Origin: DAOUKH01 sp964291475
Lineage (GTDB): Bacteria; Chloroflexota; Dehalococcoidia; SHYB01
Assembly (NCBI GenBank): GCA_964291475.2
Contig: OZ220058.1
Location: 1 to 64,000 of the forward strand
Reading direction: 5' to 3'
Length of the DNA stretch: 64,000 nucleotides
This document shows, piece by piece, positions 32,301 through 40,231 of this stretch. Position 1 is the stretch's first letter. Every line of letters starts with the position of its first letter. Below the pieces are notes generated by a model that made no database searches, was not told where the DNA came from, and saw nothing but the letters and a program-made list of their open reading frames with translations. The position numbers and the translations under genes are program-made.

Positions 32301-34054
32301 GTGCCGTACATCCGGTTGCTGTAGAAGACCAGGTAGTCGGCATCGGCCAAGAGCCGCGCCATGCCGTCGCGCTTGACGGGGTTGTCGGGGTTGTAGATCT
32401 CAAGCTCGCTGATGCGGTAGCCGTAGAGCCCGTTGCGGACGCCGCCAAGGCCTTCTTCCCAGTGCTCCTTGACGATGGCCGTGCTTCGCGACGGGGCCTG
32501 CTCGCGGATCCAGTCGGCGGCGGCGGTGGCGGGGTGGGGGCCGTCGTAGACGCGCATGTAGCTCACGGCGTAGAGGAGGGTGAGGAGGAGGACGGCGGCG
32601 AGCGGGACGTAGACGAAGGAGGGCTTCAGGGCCCGGATGAAGCGCACGTCGGGGAGGCGGCGCTCGCGCAGGACCGTGAGGGCCTCGCCGGCCAGGCTCG
32701 CCGACATGACCGCGAGGAGGGGCGTGATCGGCAGCATGTAGCGCAGGAACTTGACGTCGAAGGCGCCGACGGTGGCGAAGTAGGGGGCGACCCAGGCGAG
32801 CATGAGCAGATGGCGCGGGTCGCGGCGTCGGAGGGCGACGGCGATGCTGAAGGCGAAGCCGGCCCACATGAGGATGCCGAGCGGCAGTCCCACGCCCCAG
32901 AGGGCGAGCTGCTGGACGTGGTAGAGGTAGGGCGTCGTCTCTATGTACTGGCGCGTGTAGGGGAAGTCGGCGATACGGCGGACCATCTCGCCTTCGTTGC
33001 CGATGTCGCCGACGTAGGTCCGGTAGTCGATCCAGGCGTAGGGCTGGAGGATGGTGAAGACGACGACGGTGACCCCCGCCGCGAGCAGCAGGAGCTTGGC
33101 GGCGTGGAGGAGCCTGGGGACGAGGTCGGGGTCTTCTTCGGCGGCGCGGAGGAGGCGCGACCCGGCCCACGCCAGGAGACCGAGTGCGCCACCAATGCAA
33201 AGTACCCAGAAGACGGGTTGGCTGAAGCCGACGGCCATGCCCACCAGGGCCACCGCGCCGATGGCGAAGAGGACCGGCTCGCGGCGGTGCTCGGGCAGCG
33301 CCCAGAGGGCCGCGGCGGTGACGAAGACGAAGGCGAAGGGAAGCGCGCTGAACTTGCTCGCCAGCGCCATGCCGAAGAAGAGCGCGGCGATAGCGAAGCG
33401 CTTGTACGTTCCCCGCCGCTCGCCGGGGGACAGGGCGGCCTTGCTGAGGAAGTAGAGGCCGCCCATGATGAACGTGCCCAGCATCAGGTCGCTGACGAAG
33501 AAGTGGCTCTGCTGGATGTGGAGGACGGCCAGCCCGATCATGGTGGCGGCGAGCAGGCCCTCCCAGCGTCCGAAGAGCCGCCGTCCGATGAGGTAGACGA
33601 GGACGACGGTGAGCGTGTCGAGGAGCGCGGAGACGACACGGCCCGCTTGCGCGAGCTCGATCAGCGGGGGATTCTCGAAGACGGGCGGGGCGAGATAGCC
33701 GGCGGCCTTGAGGAGGTAGAGCGGGAGCGAGCCGTAGGGGAACCAGCCGGGGTTCCACGCGCTCTCAACGGAAAAGAGCGAGCCGAGGTCCCCGAAGGGG
33801 AAGGTCATCTCGCTGACCCGCAGGAGGATGGCGCGCTCGTCGGGGTGATAGAGGCCGCCGTCGTCCCAGTCCAAGCCCCACAAGCGGAAGAAGAGGGAGA
33901 GGCCGACGAGGAGGGCGAGGAGGATGAGATCGAGCCGCGCGGCGCAGGCCGCCACGGCCCGCCGCAGGGGGTCCGACTCCGGGTCCTGTCCCTGTTCGGG
34001 GGCCTGCCCCGCCGGACCGGGAGTGGACGATGAGGGCTGCGATTTCATACCCAC
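29381..34054 (-). CDS. Giant membrane protein: GT39-like half fused to a DUF2298 (YYY) half
   Basis: 1557 residues with some 25-30 hydrophobic helices. The N-terminal half (to about 700) is a PMT/GT39-type glycosyltransferase: the first external loop holds GGLYHPDERAILLRV with the acidic catalytic residues, followed by LFGRWEGLLAATMIGL. The C-terminal half is a DUF2298 domain with the diagnostic Tyr triplet in GGQLNYYYFGFFMGAAF (about 900), PTYLLIGGAAIL, and an extracytoplasmic end with CGRYAGGHCPPEQQ and KYGVRYIYVGD. Such fusions are typical of Chloroflexota and probably transfer sugars from a polyprenyl-phosphate donor. The dolichyl-phosphate glucosyltransferase-like gene at 11609 could supply the donor. 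The start is Met1 or Met3. Confidence 0.85.
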   Translation of the reverse strand: MGMKSQPSSSTPGPAGQAPEQGQDPESDPLRRAVAACAARLDLILLALLVGLSLFFRLWGLDWDDGGLYHPDERAILLRVSEMTFPFGDLGSLFSVESAWNPGWFPYGSLPLYLLKAAGYLAPPVFENPPLIELAQAGRVVSALLDTLTVVLVYLIGRRLFGRWEGLLAATMIGLAVLHIQQSHFFVSDLMLGTFIMGGLYFLSKAALSPGERRGTYKRFAIAALFFGMALASKFSALPFAFVFVTAAALWALPEHRREPVLFAIGAVALVGMAVGFSQPVFWVLCIGGALGLLAWAGSRLLRAAEEDPDLVPRLLHAAKLLLLAAGVTVVVFTILQPYAWIDYRTYVGDIGNEGEMVRRIADFPYTRQYIETTPYLYHVQQLALWGVGLPLGILMWAGFAFSIAVALRRRDPRHLLMLAWVAPYFATVGAFDVKFLRYMLPITPLLAVMSASLAGEALTVLRERRLPDVRFIRALKPSFVYVPLAAVLLLTLLYAVSYMRVYDGPHPATAAADWIREQAPSRSTAIVKEHWEEGLGGVRNGLYGYRISELEIYNPDNPVKRDGMARLLADADYLVFYSNRMYGTIPRLPERYPATSDYYHALFRGELGFELAHFETAYPNLFGVSLKHDTFGRPGLPEPQALRDYKQNAVDLNLGFADESYSVYDHPLVLVFEKTLDGTLSEQLDFYRTNLPWGPPTAQSVGSELLLLSDDDARTQQEGGTWSDIFSRNLFVNKIPGVVWYLAAQLAFLLALPITLMVFRWLPDRGYFLGKMFGVLLAAYIPWLLASLHWLSFSRLSVGVGLLLLAAISAAILWRKRGEILEFLRENRRVIIAGEVLFLVAFAGMFAVRMWNPDLWDLYLGGEKPMDFAYFNAVLKSTFMPPYDPWYAGGQLNYYYFGFFMGAAFTKFTGVLPSISITLIVPLFFALTAAAAFSLVYNLAALVKRRLDENGGPRLPSPIFAGALAALFVTVLGNLDGAAQLLQGLGRILRNQDFGAFDFWRSSRMLGPEGDHGITEFPFFTFLFADPHAHLFVIPLTILAIGLALAFIAAARGPAGRLGVMSWPAYIALGLTLGAIQATNSWDAPTYLLIGGAAILIAEYAARRELTPGIFALAAVKTVGLYVIGYLFFLPFQQSYESFLPYTDAIARTGNQAVLWRYLGIHGFFILVIMGFLFWRLRLRPPPKDEDDAPSPAQPDPVPVSEAELSLALAGADLEQRPRFRPPRQWPWLLAAAVCFTVAALLWSAGMATIVFLGALLLALAPLVWRAVRSDDAGAPVGLFVYLLIATPLAIGIAVDVWELNISTGRMNTVFKLYLQAWVLMALASAFILWRMRFGLELGSVLPGRWAARGGRIWRNLVLVLLAAALVYPILGTENRSERRLSHIPPTRDGMTFMNETSLYDYDTETWSPLRPEREALEWMQDNIQGSPVVVEGLGQRYRSLRSRVATYTGLPVVLGWEWHQQQQRCGRYAGGHCPPEQQGVVQRRQADVDRFFSTTRPDEAQAFLDKYGVRYIYVGDHERLVHPAEGLEKFERMAADGEIAVAYRNETVTIYEVPT

Positions 34055-34156
34055 GGTATTCTACAGTGCGTTCCGGAGGCGCTTCTGGGATTTCCGGGGG
34101 CGCGGAGTGGGGCAATGCACGCTGGCAGCCGGCAGCGCAGCCCGCTCTACACCGCG

Positions 34157-34186
34157 TTGACACCCCCACCGGGGCACGGCTAGGCT
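34157..34186 (+). promoter_or_regulatory. Putative promoter of the 34229 gene
   Basis: TTGACA (34157-34162), 18 bp, TAGGCT (34181-34186), about 43 bp before the ATG. Confidence 0.55.
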
Positions 34187-34228
34187 CGCCGAGCGTCGAG
34201 CCGTGATGGCGCCTGGACTGGTGAGCTC

Positions 34229-35323
34229 ATGAAGATTGAGATCGGAGAATCCCTTTGCTATTCGTATTTGCGGCACGTCAAGCGGTGCTGGCTGGTGCAG
34301 GCGAATTGGAAGACCTCCGAGCATTGGCAGCAATCCGGTACGGATTTGGATGATCTGTTCGAGTCGATGCGGGAGCGGTTCGATCCAGAAGGGAGCGTGT
34401 TCAAGCAGACCAAGGATGCAGCACAGTTCCTAAAGCAAGGGGAAATCGACGTCGTGGGCGTGGATCAGGACGGGAGCGTCCATGCAATGGAAATCGCTTT
34501 CCATGAAAACGGCTTGAATTACGGCGGCGGGGTAGACACCAGAGTCCTGAAGAAGCTACTGCGGGCGGTACTGATTCTGAAAGCGTACCTCCCGACCAGG
34601 AAATCGCATCTCTATTTTGCTTCTCCGAGGGTGCATCCGGCGGCACAGGAACCGTTGGAGGCTGCTTTTGCGCAGTTGGAGCGCACGTATCCAGAAATCG
34701 AGTGGCATTTGCTGACAAACGACGCCTTTGCAGAGAAGATCGTCCGCCCTACGCTCGAAAAGACCAGTTCGGTTGCAGATACCTCGGAGTTGTTTGCACG
34801 GGCGGCGAAGCTGTTGGAGTTGTCGGGGTTCGTTGAACAGGGCACGCCGAAAGGGGTTCAGCGGCGCCACAGCAGCCGGCCAATCCGTCGGGAGGGGGCC
34901 GGGGAGGGCAGCCCTAAAGGGTTCCAGGACCTTGTGCAAGCCCTAGCGAGGACGCTCCTGGAGGAGCATCCGACGCTTTTGGACGACCGCGATCTACGCA
35001 ATTTGATGGACTCGAACTACTGCAAGGGTGAGCTCGGGCTTCAGATTGCCAATTTCCCACTTCTGCGAAGACGGTCCGATGGAATGGATATCTCCGGCCA
35101 CGCCAGGTTCTACAAGAGACCGTACGCAGGCGAGTACTATCTGTGTAGTCAATTCTGGAAGGACTTCCACCCCCACAATGCGGAACGCTTCTCGAAGTAT
35201 GTGGATGACCTTATCGCCCGCCGGCAGGGGCATCCAGGCTGCGGGGCGCTGGAAGGGCACAGAGCAGCGCTTCAGAGATACGTGGAGAGGGCCGCCGGCT
35301 CCAGGCCTTCACCCCCGCGTTGA
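34229..35323 (+). CDS. Accessory protein of unknown function, possible PD-(D/E)XK-like fold
   Basis: 364 residues, not in a family I can name. The N-terminal half contains FLKQGEIDVVGVDQDGSV followed by HAMEIAFHENGLNYGG: an Asp at the end of one strand and a Glu in the next, with a turn between, as in the PD-(D/E)XK nuclease fold (the usual Lys position is Ala-Phe-His here). SHLYFASPRVHPAAQEPLEAA and EIEWHLLTNDAF follow as a strand-helix-strand. A Pro/Arg-rich linker (about 210-230) leads to a C-terminal domain with FPLLRR and HARFYKRPYAGEYYLCSQFW. Base composition is less GC-rich than the core genes on either side. It may be a defence or mobile gene; that is a guess. Confidence 0.5.
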   Translation: MKIEIGESLCYSYLRHVKRCWLVQANWKTSEHWQQSGTDLDDLFESMRERFDPEGSVFKQTKDAAQFLKQGEIDVVGVDQDGSVHAMEIAFHENGLNYGGGVDTRVLKKLLRAVLILKAYLPTRKSHLYFASPRVHPAAQEPLEAAFAQLERTYPEIEWHLLTNDAFAEKIVRPTLEKTSSVADTSELFARAAKLLELSGFVEQGTPKGVQRRHSSRPIRREGAGEGSPKGFQDLVQALARTLLEEHPTLLDDRDLRNLMDSNYCKGELGLQIANFPLLRRRSDGMDISGHARFYKRPYAGEYYLCSQFWKDFHPHNAERFSKYVDDLIARRQGHPGCGALEGHRAALQRYVERAAGSRPSPPR

Positions 35324-35334
35324 CACCTCCGCCA

Positions 35335-35625
35335 CGCCCCGGCCTGGCTCAGCCTCCACGAGGCCGCTCTGGGGATGGGGACGGGCGGTTCGCGAATCGC
35401 CCCTGCAGGGACGATCCCCTGTCGGCGTCGCGGGTTGCGCAAAGGTCTCCGTGGGGGGAAGAGGGAAGACCTTCCGGCGCCCCGCCCGCGCGCCGCGAGG
35501 CGCGCGCCCTCTCTCAAATCTCCCCCAGAGGGGGAGAGGATTAAGACGCGCCTCGCGGCGCGCCCGCCCTCAGTCCCTCCCAGAGGGAGGGAGGTTTAAG
35601 GTGGCGCCCCTACGGGGGTAAGGTT
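35335..35625. repeat. Mosaic palindromic repeats before ybeY
   Basis: Contains GGGCGGTTCGCGAATCGCCC (35383-35402, one mismatch from the 4753 palindrome), a TTGCGCAAAGGTCTCCGTGG piece (35436-35455), GGGGAAGAGGGAAGACC, CTCTCTCAAATCTCCCCC and AGAGGGGGAGAGG, then CTCAGTCCCTCCCAGAGGGAG. No gene is seen. A TTGACA at 35320-35325 lacks a good -10 box. Confidence 0.8.
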
Positions 35626-35648
35626 GGCTTGATGGGGAGCAGCGGCTA

Positions 35649-36146
35649 ATGACCAACCCGCCGGATGACCGGATCCGCTACGCCGTGGACGTCGAGATCG
35701 ACGGGGCGGGGGAAGGCGCCGTCGACGCGCCTTGGGTGCGGCGGGTGGTGGAGGCGGCGCTGGCGGCCGAGGAGGTCGCCGAGGGGTCGGCGGTGGACGT
35801 GTGGATTACGGGCGACGAGGAGGTCCACGCGCTGAACCGCGAGCACCGCGGGGTCGACCGGCCCACGGACGTGCTCTCCTTCGCCTTTCAGGAGACGGAA
35901 TCGTTTCCTACCGCGCCGGACGAGGCGCCAAGTCTGGGGCAGGTGGTGCTATCATTCCCGCGGGCCGTGAGCCAAGCGCGCGAGTACGGCCACGCCGCCG
36001 AGTTGGAAGTAGCTTTCCTCCTTGTCCACGGCGTGCTTCACCTGCTCGGCTACGACCACGGCGGCCCCGGCGAGGAGCGGCGCATGTTCGGCAGGCAGGA
36101 CGCGATCTTGACCGGCCTCGGGCTCGCCGTCCCCGGCGGGCGCTAG
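35649..36146 (+). CDS. ybeY: Endoribonuclease YbeY
   Basis: 165 residues. The zinc site is HGVLHLLGYDH (near residue 125), the family hallmark; the central NREHRGVDRPTDVLSFAF is equally typical. YbeY is a single-strand RNase for 16S rRNA 3'-end maturation and ribosome quality control. It opens a group of core information genes (dnaX, ybaB, recR) on the same strand, 27 bp before dnaX. Confidence 0.96.
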   Translation: MTNPPDDRIRYAVDVEIDGAGEGAVDAPWVRRVVEAALAAEEVAEGSAVDVWITGDEEVHALNREHRGVDRPTDVLSFAFQETESFPTAPDEAPSLGQVVLSFPRAVSQAREYGHAAELEVAFLLVHGVLHLLGYDHGGPGEERRMFGRQDAILTGLGLAVPGGR

Positions 36147-36173
36147 CGCCCCGGACCCCAACAACGTGAGCCC

Positions 36174-37859
36174 ATGACGGACCAAGTCTTCTACCGCAAG
36201 TGGCGACCCCAGGCCTTCTCCGAGGTCGTGGGACAGGAGCACGTGACGACGACGCTGCTCAACGCGCTGGGCTCGGAGCGCGTCGCCCACGCCTATCTGT
36301 TCTGCGGGCCGCGGGGCACGGGGAAGACGAGCATGGGGCGCATCCTGGCCAAGGCGGTCAACTGCCTGCGCAACGGCAAGGGCGAGCCCTGCAACGACTG
36401 CACCATGTGCTCGGATATCGCGCAGGGCCGGGCGCTCGACCTCATCGAGATCGACGCCGCCAGCAACCGGGGCATCGACGAGATCCGGAGCCTGCGCGAG
36501 AAGGTGGGCTTCGCCCCGAACACGGCGCGGCGCAAGGTCTACATCATCGACGAGGTCCACATGCTGACGGCCCCGGCGTTCAACGCGCTGTTGAAGACGC
36601 TGGAGGAGCCGCCGCCGCACACCATCATCGTCCTGGCGACGACGGAGTCGCACAAGCTGCCGGCGACGATCATCTCGCGCTGCCAGCGCTTCGACCTGCG
36701 CCGCATCTCGCGCGCGGACGTGGTGCGCCGACTCGCCCAGATCTGCGAGTCTGAGGGCGCGGAGGCGACCGAGGGGGCGCTGGGCCTGGTGGCCCGCTCC
36801 GCCGGCGGGTCGCTCCGCGACGCCGAGAACATCCTCGAACAACTCGTGGTCGGCGTGGGCGGCACGATCGACGAAGAGGCGGTGCGCGCCGCGCTCGGCA
36901 TCGGCGGGCGCGAGCAGATGCGTGCGCTGGCCCATGCCGCGATCGAACGCGACCTTGGGAAGGGGCTCGCCGCCCTCGAAGAGGTCGCGGGCGGTGGATT
37001 CGACCTCGGCCAGTTCCACCGCGAGCTGCTCACCTACCTGCGCGGGCTTATGCTGCTGAAGGCCGAGGCCGCCTCCGTCGACGACCTCTCCGCCGAGGAG
37101 CAGGAGGAGGCGAAGGGGCTGCTCGGAACCGCCGGCCTCGACCGGATCGTGGCCGTCCTGCGGGCCTTCGGCGCGGCCGACCTCAAGGACGCCGCGGCCC
37201 TGACCCTTCCCCTGGAGCTTGCCCTGGTAGAGACGGTAACGGGCCCAGCAGCACCCGTGGCAGCGCCCGCCCCACCGGAGCGGGCCGCTCCACCGCCGCA
37301 GCCCACCCGTCCCGCACCGAGACCGGCTGCGCCCGCGGCAAGGACACCCACCCCGGCGCCGTCTAATGGGACGGAGGCAAGGCCGGCTCCGGCGCGGCGG
37401 CCTCCTGCGCAGCCGCGAGCGCCCGCGCCGCCACCGGCGCCGGCCTCCGACCCGGGCAGCGACCCGGCGCGCCTCGCCACGCTGGAGCGGCGCTGGCGGG
37501 ACGTAGTGGCGGCTTCAAAGGGGGCGGGACGGATCAAGATCGACGCGGTGCTACGGAGCGGGTCGAAGCCGCTGTCCGTCGAGGACGGGGTCGTCGTCAT
37601 CGGCTTCACGCACCAAAAGTTCGTGGAGATGTTCAAGGAAGAGCTGGACAATCCCGCCAGCCGCAAGGCGCTGGAAGACGCGCTCGCCGGCGTGCTGGGA
37701 AGCCGCCATTCGGTACAATGCGTCTTGCAGTCGCAGCCGCCGAAGGCGACGGGCGGCCACCTGATTCGAGCCGCCCAGGAAGCCGGCGCGCGGTTGGTCG
37801 ACGGGCCCGCGACGCCGGGCTCCACGGCGGAAGGAGAGCAAGCGCCCCATGATGAATAA
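36174..37859 (+). CDS. dnaX: DNA polymerase III subunit gamma/tau
   Basis: 561 residues. YRKWRPQAFSEVVGQEHV leads into Walker A CGPRGTGKTSMGRIL (near residue 45), the zinc module with Cys in NCLRNGKGEPCNDCTMC, Walker B KVYIIDEVHMLT, and the sensor TTESHKLPATIISRCQRF. A Pro/Ala-rich linker (about 355-425) separates the clamp-loader part from a short C-terminal tau-like domain. It overlaps ybaB by 11 bp, which is the common dnaX-ybaB-recR order. I saw no clear slippery A-run for a gamma frameshift product. Confidence 0.96.
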   Translation: MTDQVFYRKWRPQAFSEVVGQEHVTTTLLNALGSERVAHAYLFCGPRGTGKTSMGRILAKAVNCLRNGKGEPCNDCTMCSDIAQGRALDLIEIDAASNRGIDEIRSLREKVGFAPNTARRKVYIIDEVHMLTAPAFNALLKTLEEPPPHTIIVLATTESHKLPATIISRCQRFDLRRISRADVVRRLAQICESEGAEATEGALGLVARSAGGSLRDAENILEQLVVGVGGTIDEEAVRAALGIGGREQMRALAHAAIERDLGKGLAALEEVAGGGFDLGQFHRELLTYLRGLMLLKAEAASVDDLSAEEQEEAKGLLGTAGLDRIVAVLRAFGAADLKDAAALTLPLELALVETVTGPAAPVAAPAPPERAAPPPQPTRPAPRPAAPAARTPTPAPSNGTEARPAPARRPPAQPRAPAPPPAPASDPGSDPARLATLERRWRDVVAASKGAGRIKIDAVLRSGSKPLSVEDGVVVIGFTHQKFVEMFKEELDNPASRKALEDALAGVLGSRHSVQCVLQSQPPKATGGHLIRAAQEAGARLVDGPATPGSTAEGEQAPHDE

Positions 37860-38157
37860 GAACCTGATGAAGCAGGCCCAGCAGCTTCAGCAACGCATCG
37901 CCAAGGCGCAGCAGGAGATCGGGTCGCTGACCTCCGAGGGGAGTGCCGGCGGGGGCGTCGTCACCGTCGTGGTCACCGGCGACCAGCGCGTGCTCTCGCT
38001 CAAGATCGACCCGGAGGCCGTCAGCCCCGACGACGTGGAGATGCTCGAAGACCTGGTGATCGCGGCCCTGAACGAGGGCCTGGACAAGTCGCGGGAGGCC
38101 GCGTCGGCGCATCTCTCCAAGGCCACCGGCGGGCTCAACATTCCGGGGCTCACCTAG
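37849..38157 (+). CDS. YbaB/EbfC nucleoid-associated protein
   Basis: 102 residues. NLMKQAQQLQQRIAKAQQEI is the long N-terminal helix, GGGVVTVVVTGDQRVLSLKI the central sheet and LEDLVIAALNEGLDKSREAA the C-terminal helix of this DNA-binding dimer. It overlaps the end of dnaX and is followed 12 bp later by recR, so it is in one operon with both. Confidence 0.94.
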   Translation: MMNKNLMKQAQQLQQRIAKAQQEIGSLTSEGSAGGGVVTVVVTGDQRVLSLKIDPEAVSPDDVEMLEDLVIAALNEGLDKSREAASAHLSKATGGLNIPGLT

Positions 38158-38169
38158 CGCCCGGCTCAC

Positions 38170-38778
38170 ATGGACTTCCTGCCCGCCGCCGCGCCCATCG
38201 TCCGGCTCGTCGAAGAGCTGGGGAAGCTGCCGAGCGTCGGGCCCAAGACGGCGCAGCGCCTCGCCTATCACCTGATCCGCGCGCCCAAGGAGGAGGCCCG
38301 CGCCCTCTCCGCGGCGATCGCGGCGGTCGTCGACCAGATCGTGTTCTGCACCGAGTGCCAGAACATCACCGACGTTGACCCGTGCTCGATTTGCACCGAC
38401 CCGGGGCGCAGCGACGGCGTCATCTGCGTCGTCGAGCAGCCGCTGGACATTCTGGCGCTGGAGAAGACGTCGGCCTTTCGTGGCCGCTACCACGTGCTGC
38501 ACGGGGCGATCTCGCCGCTCAACGGCGTCGGACCACGCGATCTGAAGCTCGACGAGCTCGTCGCCCGCGTCGAGGCCGGGGAGGTCTCGGAGATCATCCT
38601 GGCGACGAACCCGAACCTGGAGGGGGAGGCGACGGCGACGTACGTCCAGCGCCAGCTTCAGGGGAGGCCGCTGAAGATCACGCGGCTCGCCCGCGGCCTG
38701 CCTTCGGGGGCGGACCTGGAGTACGCCGACGAGGTCACCCTCTCGCGCGCCCTTGAGGGGCGGCAGGAGATGGGTTAG
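38170..38778 (+). CDS. recR: Recombination protein RecR
   Basis: 202 residues. The helix-hairpin-helix is LGKLPSVGPKTAQRLAYHL, the zinc finger CTECQNITDVDPCSIC (near residue 58) and the TOPRIM part starts VICVVEQPLDILALEKT. The last segment, ITRLARGLPSGADLEYAD, is typical. RecR loads RecA at gaps together with RecF and RecO; recO lies 4.6 kb downstream in this window. Confidence 0.97.
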   Translation: MDFLPAAAPIVRLVEELGKLPSVGPKTAQRLAYHLIRAPKEEARALSAAIAAVVDQIVFCTECQNITDVDPCSICTDPGRSDGVICVVEQPLDILALEKTSAFRGRYHVLHGAISPLNGVGPRDLKLDELVARVEAGEVSEIILATNPNLEGEATATYVQRQLQGRPLKITRLARGLPSGADLEYADEVTLSRALEGRQEMG

Positions 38779-38849
38779 CCGCCGCTGGCGGAGACCTCGC
38801 GAAATTCGGACTGGATGGCGCGAGGAGGGGTGGACTTCGATAGCCCCGG

Positions 38850-38905
38850 CGGCTGTGCGGGGGCCCCTCATCTCAATCTTCTCCCGTGGGGAGAAGAGGC
38901 AAGAG
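38850..38905. repeat. Palindromic repeat after recR
   Basis: GGGGCCCCTCATCTCAATCTT followed by CTCCCGTGGGGAGAAGAGG (cut here at the 20-base limit): one copy of the ATGAGGGGCCCC / GGGAGAAG module, between convergent recR and the flavin oxidoreductase. Confidence 0.8.
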
Positions 38906-38952
38906 CCCGGCCCTCCGATGCTTGACCTGCGTGCAGGTTTCGTAACGATGTC

Positions 38953-40017
38953 CTACCGGAACTCGGGCATCACCTTTTCGGCGAAGAGCTCCATCGAGCG
39001 GCGGACGCGGTCGTAAGGCATGCCGCCGAAGCTGAAACCGATGAGGACGTTGCGGAAGCCCGACGCCTCCAGGTGGCGGACGCGCTCGACGCCGCGCTCG
39101 GGGTCGCCGTAGATGAAGGCGTTCCAGTAGCCGTCGTAGTCCTGGTAGCCCCGTCCGCCGGGGTGCCGGTAGTTCTCCCGGACGAGCGCCTGGAGGTCGG
39201 GCGGCCAGGTGTCGAGGTCGGTGGGGAAGTTCACCGAATCGATCGTTTCGCTGAAGTGGGCGACGACGGGCTTGGCCTCGGCGTAGGACTCCTCGTTGGT
39301 GGGCGCGAGGTAGGAGGTCTGCATCACGGCGGCGCGCTCGAGGGTTGCGTCGATGGCTGCGTCGCCGTGTCCGTGGGCCGCGGCGGCGGCGCGGTAACGC
39401 TCCTTGATCTCGGCGAAGTGCTTGCGCCCCCGGTAGGCGACGTAGAAGGGGAGGCCGAGCTTCGCGGCGAGGTCGATGGTCGGCTGCGAGCCGGTGGTGG
39501 CGACGTAGGCGCTGGGGTGGGGCTTGGTGCGGGGGCGGGGGCGAATCGAGGCCTTGGGGATGGTGAAGTGCCGCCCCTCGTAGGAGAACTCGTCCTGCGT
39601 CCAGGCGGCGAAGATGATCTCAAGGGCTTCGCGGAAGCGCTCCTCCGCCTCGCGCTGGTCGACGCCGTAGCCCATGAACTCGCGGGGGCCGTAGCCCTTG
39701 GCGAAGCCGACGTCGAGGCGCCCTTCGCTCAGGATGTCGAGCATCGCGGTCTGCTCCGCGATGCGGACGGGGTGCGAGAGGGGCAGGACGTTGGCCGCCG
39801 TCCCTATGCGGATGCGTTTGGTGCGGGCGGCGACGTGGGTCGCGAGGAGCAGGGGGTCGGGGGTGATGCAGTAGTTGTGGAAGTGGTGCTCGGCCATCCA
39901 GACGGCGTCAAAGCCCAGCTCCTCGGCGTAGACCAGGAGGTCGGTCTCGTTGCGGTAAACCTCGGCGTCGGCATCGCCGTCCGGCGACTGGACAAGGGCG
40001 AAGACGATGAAGCGCAT
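38953..40017 (-). CDS. LLM-class flavin-dependent oxidoreductase
   Basis: 354 residues. MRFIVFALVQSPDGDADAEV at the start, VWMAEHHFHNYCI near residue 42, IRIGTAANVLPLSHPVRIAEQ near 78 and EGRLDVGFAKGYGPREFMGYG near 105 place it in the Glu-His-His luciferase-like subgroup, like the copies at 1-660 and 14641. The C-terminus has VERVRHLEASGFRNVLIGFSF. A promoter at 40044-40072 supports the ATG at 40017; the frame is open further upstream but has no family character. Confidence 0.9.
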   Translation of the reverse strand: MRFIVFALVQSPDGDADAEVYRNETDLLVYAEELGFDAVWMAEHHFHNYCITPDPLLLATHVAARTKRIRIGTAANVLPLSHPVRIAEQTAMLDILSEGRLDVGFAKGYGPREFMGYGVDQREAEERFREALEIIFAAWTQDEFSYEGRHFTIPKASIRPRPRTKPHPSAYVATTGSQPTIDLAAKLGLPFYVAYRGRKHFAEIKERYRAAAAAHGHGDAAIDATLERAAVMQTSYLAPTNEESYAEAKPVVAHFSETIDSVNFPTDLDTWPPDLQALVRENYRHPGGRGYQDYDGYWNAFIYGDPERGVERVRHLEASGFRNVLIGFSFGGMPYDRVRRSMELFAEKVMPEFR

Positions 40018-40043
40018 CACAAACCCTTCCCGGAAGCGTCCGA

Positions 40044-40072
40044 ACCGTAGCACGCGGCGTATACACCAACAA
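40044..40072 (-). promoter_or_regulatory. Putative promoter of the 38953-40017 oxidoreductase
   Basis: On the minus strand TTGTTG (40067-40072), 17 bp, TACGGT (40044-40049), 26 bp before the ATG. Confidence 0.5.
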
Positions 40073-40231
40073 GGCGCGGCCTTCCCCCGCTCCCTCCGAC
40101 ACCTCCTCGCGCAACCTCCGAGTTGCGGTGCGGAGACAGGCGGGGGCCGCGCCCCACAATCCCCAAAGCGCACGCCGGGCAATCGCCCGCCGCCGGCCCC
40201 ATAATGGCGAGGTCGGGAGCTACGAAGCGAC

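Noticed and set aside
30377..34033. Long plus-strand frames of 545 and 659 residues opposite the giant membrane protein
   Set aside because: They are Glu/Gly-rich shadows of the real minus-strand gene, which has clear helices and motifs.
36174..37859. Programmed frameshift in dnaX
   Set aside because: I found no A-rich slippery run followed by a stem near the domain border; the gene reads straight to the tau-like end.
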